Shown here piece after piece: positions 58,960 to 64,000 of a stretch of 64,000 bases of DNA. The stretch lies in NCBI GenBank assembly GCA_030844895.1, contig CM061231.1, forward strand, positions 133,829,023 to 133,893,022. The letters run 5' to 3'. The position numbers were made by a program, and so were the translations under genes. How positions within the stretch are numbered: the stretch's first letter is position 1; each line of letters begins with the position of its first letter. This DNA is from Ambrosia x helenae (lineage: Eukaryota; Streptophyta; Magnoliopsida; Asterales; Asteraceae). Below the pieces are notes generated by a model. It was not told the DNA's origin. It ran no database searches and saw only the letters and a list, made by a program, of their open reading frames with translations.

Positions 58960-60508
58960 ATGGCGTACAGAGAGCGATACAAGGAAGACGTATGGTATGA
59001 TGCACCTACTAGGAAAAGAAGAAACGGTAAAGAGGACGTTGGTTTGAAGGATAACGTGGTCACTAAGTTTTTTGTATCAAACCTCCCTGAGGGTGTGGGT
59101 CGTCTGATCTCTTTGGAGTGCTTAAGGGTTATGGGAGTATTCATGGGACTTATATAGCTAGGAAGTTTGACAAGCTTGGTAAAAGGTTCGGCTTTGTTTC
59201 GTTTGTAAATGTCAAAGATCCGATCGGGCTAGAGAAAGAGATGAAGGATGTGTGGATAGGATCCTACAAATTGTTTATTGTTTTGGCTAGGTTTGTGGAT
59301 GGGGAGCGTGTTGTGAGGAAGGATGAAAAACGCTGGGTACCGGTGGAGGAGAAGGTTAGTGGTGATAGGGTTCCGGTGGATGAGGAGGTCCAGTTGATAA
59401 TGGGACTAAGACGGGGTCTGTCCAGGATGAGGGGAGGTCTTTCCGGGACACTCTGTTGGGTGTAACTAGGGCGGAGAGTATGGAAGACATCGTGGTTGAC
59501 GATGGGTTCGTAGGTAATGCTTTGTGGAAGGGGTGGGCTTTGTATGGAATAACTAAAGACTTCCAGACACTGTCTTCGCTGAAGCAATGGCTGGTTGAGG
59601 TGCGGCTACCGACGGTTAAAATCCGTTATGTTGGAGGGTTGTCTGTGGTCTTGGTGTTCGAGAATAAGGAGGGTATGATGGACCTGTTGATGACTAAAGA
59701 TGTTTGGAATAATGTGTTCTCGTCCTTAGTACTTTGGGAGGGGCAACAAGCTTCTGATCATCGCATTGCATGGCTAAGTATTTACGGTATCCCTCTGTGT
59801 CTTTTTGATGATAGGGTGTTTGACTTAATTGGATCTAAATTTGGTAGAGTTGTAAAGTCTGCCAATATTGATGTGTCCACGGAGAACTATACGTTTGCCA
59901 CGATTGGTGTTCTTGTTGATAAGGTGCACCGGATAAATAAGATATGTAAGTTGATGTGGAGGAATGTTCCATGTACGGTGTTGGTGGAGGAAGATAAAGG
60001 GGAGTGGGCACCGGATTGTATTGAGGTGGATGATGAGGAAGGTGGGTCGGATCAAAAGAATGAGAAGAGTCCTATCAAAAGTGTGGTGTCTCATGTGCGG
60101 AAAGGTGTTGAAGGTAGGAGGGGCTTGGATAGTGACGTCATGCTGCATGGCTTGCATGGTGATGAGGTATGTTCAGATAAGGTGACGGAAACAGCGGATG
60201 CGAGTAGGGGCGTAGGAGTTTTGCAAGAGGTTAATGGGTTGGGGTTCAGTATGCCGGAGGAGGGTGGTGTATCGGGTTCTAAGAAAAAGAAACGAGGTTG
60301 TTTTAGGAAGAAATCGAGTTCAGAGAAGTCGCCTTCGCCTACGGGGGTTGAAAGACCCAAAAAACGTGCTAGAGATGGAGAAGATCCTTATGATATTGAC
60401 CGCTTTATTTTTAATGTTAAAGAGGGTATGGAACGATTGGATGGAGCAGACAAGGATCTACAGGGTATTGAGTTGGAAAAGGTGTACAGGGGAGAGTGTG
60501 CAAGCTAA
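58960..60508 (+). pseudogene. LINE ORF1 (RRM-type RNA-binding protein), frameshifted
   Basis: ATG 58960. The RRM is split between frames: KFFVSNLPEG in the first and LKGYGSIHGTYIARKFDK with the RNP1 motif KRFGFVSFVNV in the second (shift at about 59095-59110). A second shift at about 59400-59450 leads to the long 350-codon frame containing ALYGITKDF and WLSIYGIPLCLFDD (DUF4283-like), then an acidic, Lys-rich tail. LINE ORF1 proteins coat the transcript. Original length would be about 515 residues. Confidence 0.8.
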
Positions 60509-60658
60509 GGGCGATGTGAATATTGTGGATGTTGATATGGAAAACGAGGTTAGTCATACGGTTAACTTTGGACATGCCTTGGGAGTGACCGATTTGAATG
60601 GATTTGAAGAACCTATTAGGAAGATGATTGGTGATGAAGGCTTTCAATCGGTGTCCTC

Positions 60659-63600
60659 ATGAATTGTTTGTCTTGGAATATTAGAGGGCTGGGTTCCGCG
60701 GGTAAAAGTTCGTGGTTAAAGAAGCTTAAGGTTAGTAACGAGGTTGGGTGTATTATGATTCAAGAGACGCAGTTTCAATCGCTGGATGGGATAAATGTGG
60801 GTAACTTTTGGGGTACGGGAGATTTTGATTTTGACCATGTTGATGCGGTGGGTCGATCCGGGGGATTGTTATCTATATGGGATCCTAAATTGTTTGTGAA
60901 GGAATCGGTTATTAAACACAGGTATGTTCTTGGTATCTCGGGTCACTTGAAGAATGATGGCCAGAAAGTTTCGTTTGTTAATGTATATTGCCCGCAAAAG
61001 CTTGTTGATAAACGAGCGGTTTGGGATGAGATTAAGAGGTTGATTTCGAATGATGGTGAGATGTGGATTGTGGCGGGTGATTTTAATTGTGTTCGGGATC
61101 GTTCGGAACGTCGGAATTCTAAGTTTAATGAAGGAGAGTCTCGCGAGTTCAATAATATGTTGGAAGATATTGGGTTAAGCGAATTTTTGTTGCGGGGTAG
61201 GCGCTTCACGTACTTAGCGGGAAATAAATTAAGTCGTCTAGATCGGATTTTTGTCTCTTGGCCGGTTTGGAATAAATGGAATGGGGCGGAATATAGAGTG
61301 TTGGATCGGATGGAGTCGGATCATTTTCCTTTATTGCTCAAGATCGAGTCGCGTAATTATGGTGCCAAACCATTTAGGTTCTATAATTCGTGGCTTGGTA
61401 GAGAGGGTTTACAAGAGATCGTTGAAGACGCCGCGGGGGTAGTTCAACCTATGGACGTGCCGGATCTTATGTTGTTGAGTAAGTTTAGATTATTGAGAAC
61501 AAAAATAAAGGAATGGGTTGTAAAGCAAAAGTTTGTGGAAACTGAAGAGGAGGAAACGATTAGCGCTGAATTGAATGAGTTGGAGATGGAATTGGAAAAC
61601 CGGGATTTGACTGAAGCCGAAGGTTGGGTTTTTGATGAAGCGGTAAAACGTTTAAAGGAGTTAGAAGGTTTTAAGGTCCGGGATTTAAAGCAAAAGGCGC
61701 GAGTCCGATGGGCGAAAGAGGGTGATGAGAACTCGTCTTATTTTCACGGCGTTATTAATTCGCGTCGGGTTTCTAATACGATTCCAGGCTTGATGGTCGA
61801 TAATGTTTGGGTGACGCAACCGAAGATAGTTAAGCGGGAGGTGTTACGGTTTTTTAAAAATAAGTTTGTTGAAGACTTAAAGGTTCGACCGAGTTTAGTA
61901 TTGGACGATTTAAAAACTTTGGATCCGTGCTGAGGGTCTTGTAGAGCCGTTTTTGGAGAAAGAGATTAAAGACGCGGTTTGGGATTGTGGGAGTGATAAG
62001 GCGCCGGGTCCGGATGGTTTTAATTTCGGGTTCATAAAAAATTTTTGGCATTTGTTCTCGGGCGACTTTGTTGAGAGTTTTAATAATTTTGCGGATACAG
62101 GTACCATTAGCAGGGGTGTGGGGTCTTCTTTTATTACGTTGGTGCCTAAGGTTAATGATCCGGTGGGTTTGGGCGATTACCGGCCTATTAATCTCATTGG
62201 AGTGGTTAGTAAGGTTGTGTCCAAGGTGTTAGCGAATCGGTTAAGGAAGGTTATTGATGGCTTAATATCCGAAACGCAGACGGCTTTTATAGCGGGTAGA
62301 TACATCTTGGATGGTCCGCTTATTACTAATGAAGTTCTTACATGGGCTAGAAAGCGGGGAAAGAAGATGTTTATGTTTAAAATTGATTTTGCTAAGGCCT
62401 ATGACAATGTTCATTGGGAATTTTTTACTATCCATTATGCGACAGATGGGTTTCCCGGGGTTGTGGTGTAGATGGATTAAAGGGATTTTGTCGTCTGCCA
62501 GATCGTCGGTACTTGTTAATGGCTCCCCCACGTTTGAGTTTTCTTGTGAAAAAGGTCTGCGGCAAGGTGACCCTATTTCCCCGTTCTTATTCATTATAGT
62601 CATGGAAGCCTTAGCAGGTATGATGAGAAAGGCGTGTGGTATGGGTTGTTTTCAAGGTATTACCCTTCCGAATAGTAGTGTCACTCTTTCGCATTTGTTA
62701 TATGCGGATGATGCCATGATTATGGGAGAATGGTCGACGAGTAATTTTGATACGTTACGCCGGATTCTTAGAGTTTTTCACTTATGCTCGGGGCTCACTA
62801 TTAATATACAAAAGTCTACATTGTTTGGTGTTGGCTTGGGGATGGATGAGATTGGGGGTATGGCGAGGACTCTTGGATGTCGTGCGGGGGATATTCCGTT
62901 CAATTATTTGGGGAGTAATGTTGGTGCTAATATGGGGAGGATTAGGAATTGGGACCCGGTCGTCAAAGTGGTTAAAGACAGACTTTCTAAATGGAAGGCG
63001 AAGGTATTGTCCATTGGAGGTAGACTGGTCTTGATCAAGTCAGTTTTAGAGAGTCTACCTTTATATTATTTTTCTCTTTATAAAGCGCCGGTTGCGGTTA
63101 TTGATTGTATTGAATCTATCATTAAGAGATTTTTGTGGGGTGGTGACGCGGATGTGAGGAAAGTGCATTGGGTGGCTTGGGAAAAAGACACTTTGCCTAG
63201 AGTGATGGGAGGGTTGGGTCTTAGCCGTCTTGGCGAAAGCAATAATGCTTTTCTTTTAAAGTGGCTCTGGAGGTACCGGGTGGAAGCGGATGCTATGTGG
63301 CGCCGTGTTATTGATGGGATTCATGGTTCGGCTCGTTGTTGGGAGACCTATCCGAGTAAGGCTCTTTTCTCGGGTACTTGGTCTAAGATTATTAAATGTT
63401 GTTGTAACATTAAAGTTGGCAATTCTATTGGGACGAATATGGTTCGGGGCATCTTGGGTAATGGGAACAATATAAGGTTTTGGTTGGACCCTTGGCTTAA
63501 AGAGGTGCCGCTTAAAACTTTATGTCCGGATCTATTTAGGCTCGAGAAAAATAAGTGGTGCAGTGTGGCAGACAGGTTATTGGAGTTTCATGGGTCTGGG

Positions 63601-64000
63601 CCGGTTGCGTGGGAATGGAAGACTTACCCGGTGGCGGCCCAACAGGTGGAGGAACTTATTGAAATTCATAGATTGATACAGGGCCATCGTTTAGAGCCTG
63701 TTCCGGATAAATGGGCTTGGAACGCCACAGGCCCAGTTGAGTTTTCTGTCTCTGAAGCTAAGGGCTGGTTGAGTTCAGCGCGGGTTACGGGTCAAACCAG
63801 CTTGGGTGGAATTCAGTGGTGTAAGTGGACTCCGCTTAAGTGCAATGTGTTTATGTGGCGTATGATGCTCGATAGTATTCCGACTAAAGTGGCTTTGGTG
63901 AGAAGACATATTTTGAATGGTGACTTGTTTTGTGATTTGTGTAATGGTGATGAAGAGAGTGTGGATCATGTTTTTACGGCTTGTAGTATGGCGGTAGGGG
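60659..64000 (+). pseudogene. LINE ORF2 (endonuclease-reverse transcriptase-zf-RVT), two frameshifts, truncated
   Basis: ATG 60659. Endonuclease: SWNIRGLG, IQETQ, GDFNCVRD and SDHFPLLL, covering about residues 1-225. A frame change near 61929 follows. RT: DKAPGPDGFNF, YRPINLIGVVSK, FKIDFAKAYDNVHWEF, LRQGDPISPFLF, then YADD (about 62701). A second shift is one extra T in the T6 run at about 62420. From there the frame stays open to position 64000, with the zf-RVT region (FMWRMMLDSIPTK, CDLCNGDEESVDHVFTAC). All catalytic motifs seen are intact, so only the two indels disable it; assembly homopolymer error could explain the second. Confidence 0.88.

Larger units (their letters stand above)
58890..64000 (+). 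mobile_element. L1-type LINE, 3' end outside the window
   Basis: GC-rich 5' leader, ORF1 (58960-60508) and ORF2 from 60659 to the window end. Two ORFs, an AP-type endonuclease before RT, and a C-terminal zf-RVT domain mark a plant L1 LINE. Three or four frame lesions make this copy inactive as read. Confidence 0.92.

Overview
This is a stretch of plant nuclear DNA. It is AT-rich and full of transposons, and it contains one complete host gene whose many introns have canonical plant splice sites. The repeats (SIRE-type Copia elements with a third ORF, LTRs beginning TGTCACACCC, and MULEs carrying Ulp1 and Myb/SANT-like ORFs) resemble those of daisy-family (Asteraceae) genomes. The family is an inference; a eudicot is near certain. 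There are no bacterial, CRISPR or organelle features.

Layout. 1-3879: 5' part of a decayed SIRE/Maximus Copia element on the minus strand, cut by the window edge. 3880-13778: AT-rich intergenic DNA with four tRNA-like Pol III units each followed by a T-run, a 676-bp tandem duplication, a TAA-flanked MITE and SINE-like pieces. 13779-19328: an intact 12-exon UVR8 (UV-B photoreceptor) gene, 434 residues by my splice model, the only confident host gene. 21482-25750: a MULE with ~280-290-bp terminal inverted repeats and a perfect 9-bp target duplication, carrying two Myb/SANT-like ORFs and a broken Ulp1-protease-like gene. 28268-39811: a very young, full-length 11.5-kb SIRE Copia element (720-bp LTRs with one difference that I saw, 5-bp duplication ATGAG) encoding gag, pol and a large third ORF. 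40883-43495: a 2.6-kb solo LTR with duplication GCATC. Both insertions may lie inside one Helitron (27956-44754). 45019-46197: an element with long inverted repeats. 46326-46870: a MITE holding a SINE. 47489-57730: a 10.2-kb CACTA transposon (duplication TTA) without a visible transposase but with host-gene-like exons (MutS2-like, possibly HSP70-like). 58890-64000: an L1-type LINE with frameshifts, cut by the window end.

How it fits together. The window is a nested record of transposition around UVR8. The most unusual signals are these. (1) The young SIRE element carries a Glu-to-Lys change at the integrase catalytic position and an in-frame gag stop, so it was probably mobilised in trans or was damaged just after insertion. 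(2) Its gag-pol boundary looks like a 3' splice site in both copies. (3) A short motif, AAACTRCTGATG and its reverse complement, recurs throughout that element in coding and non-coding DNA. (4) The CACTA element has taken up gene fragments that keep correct splice junctions.
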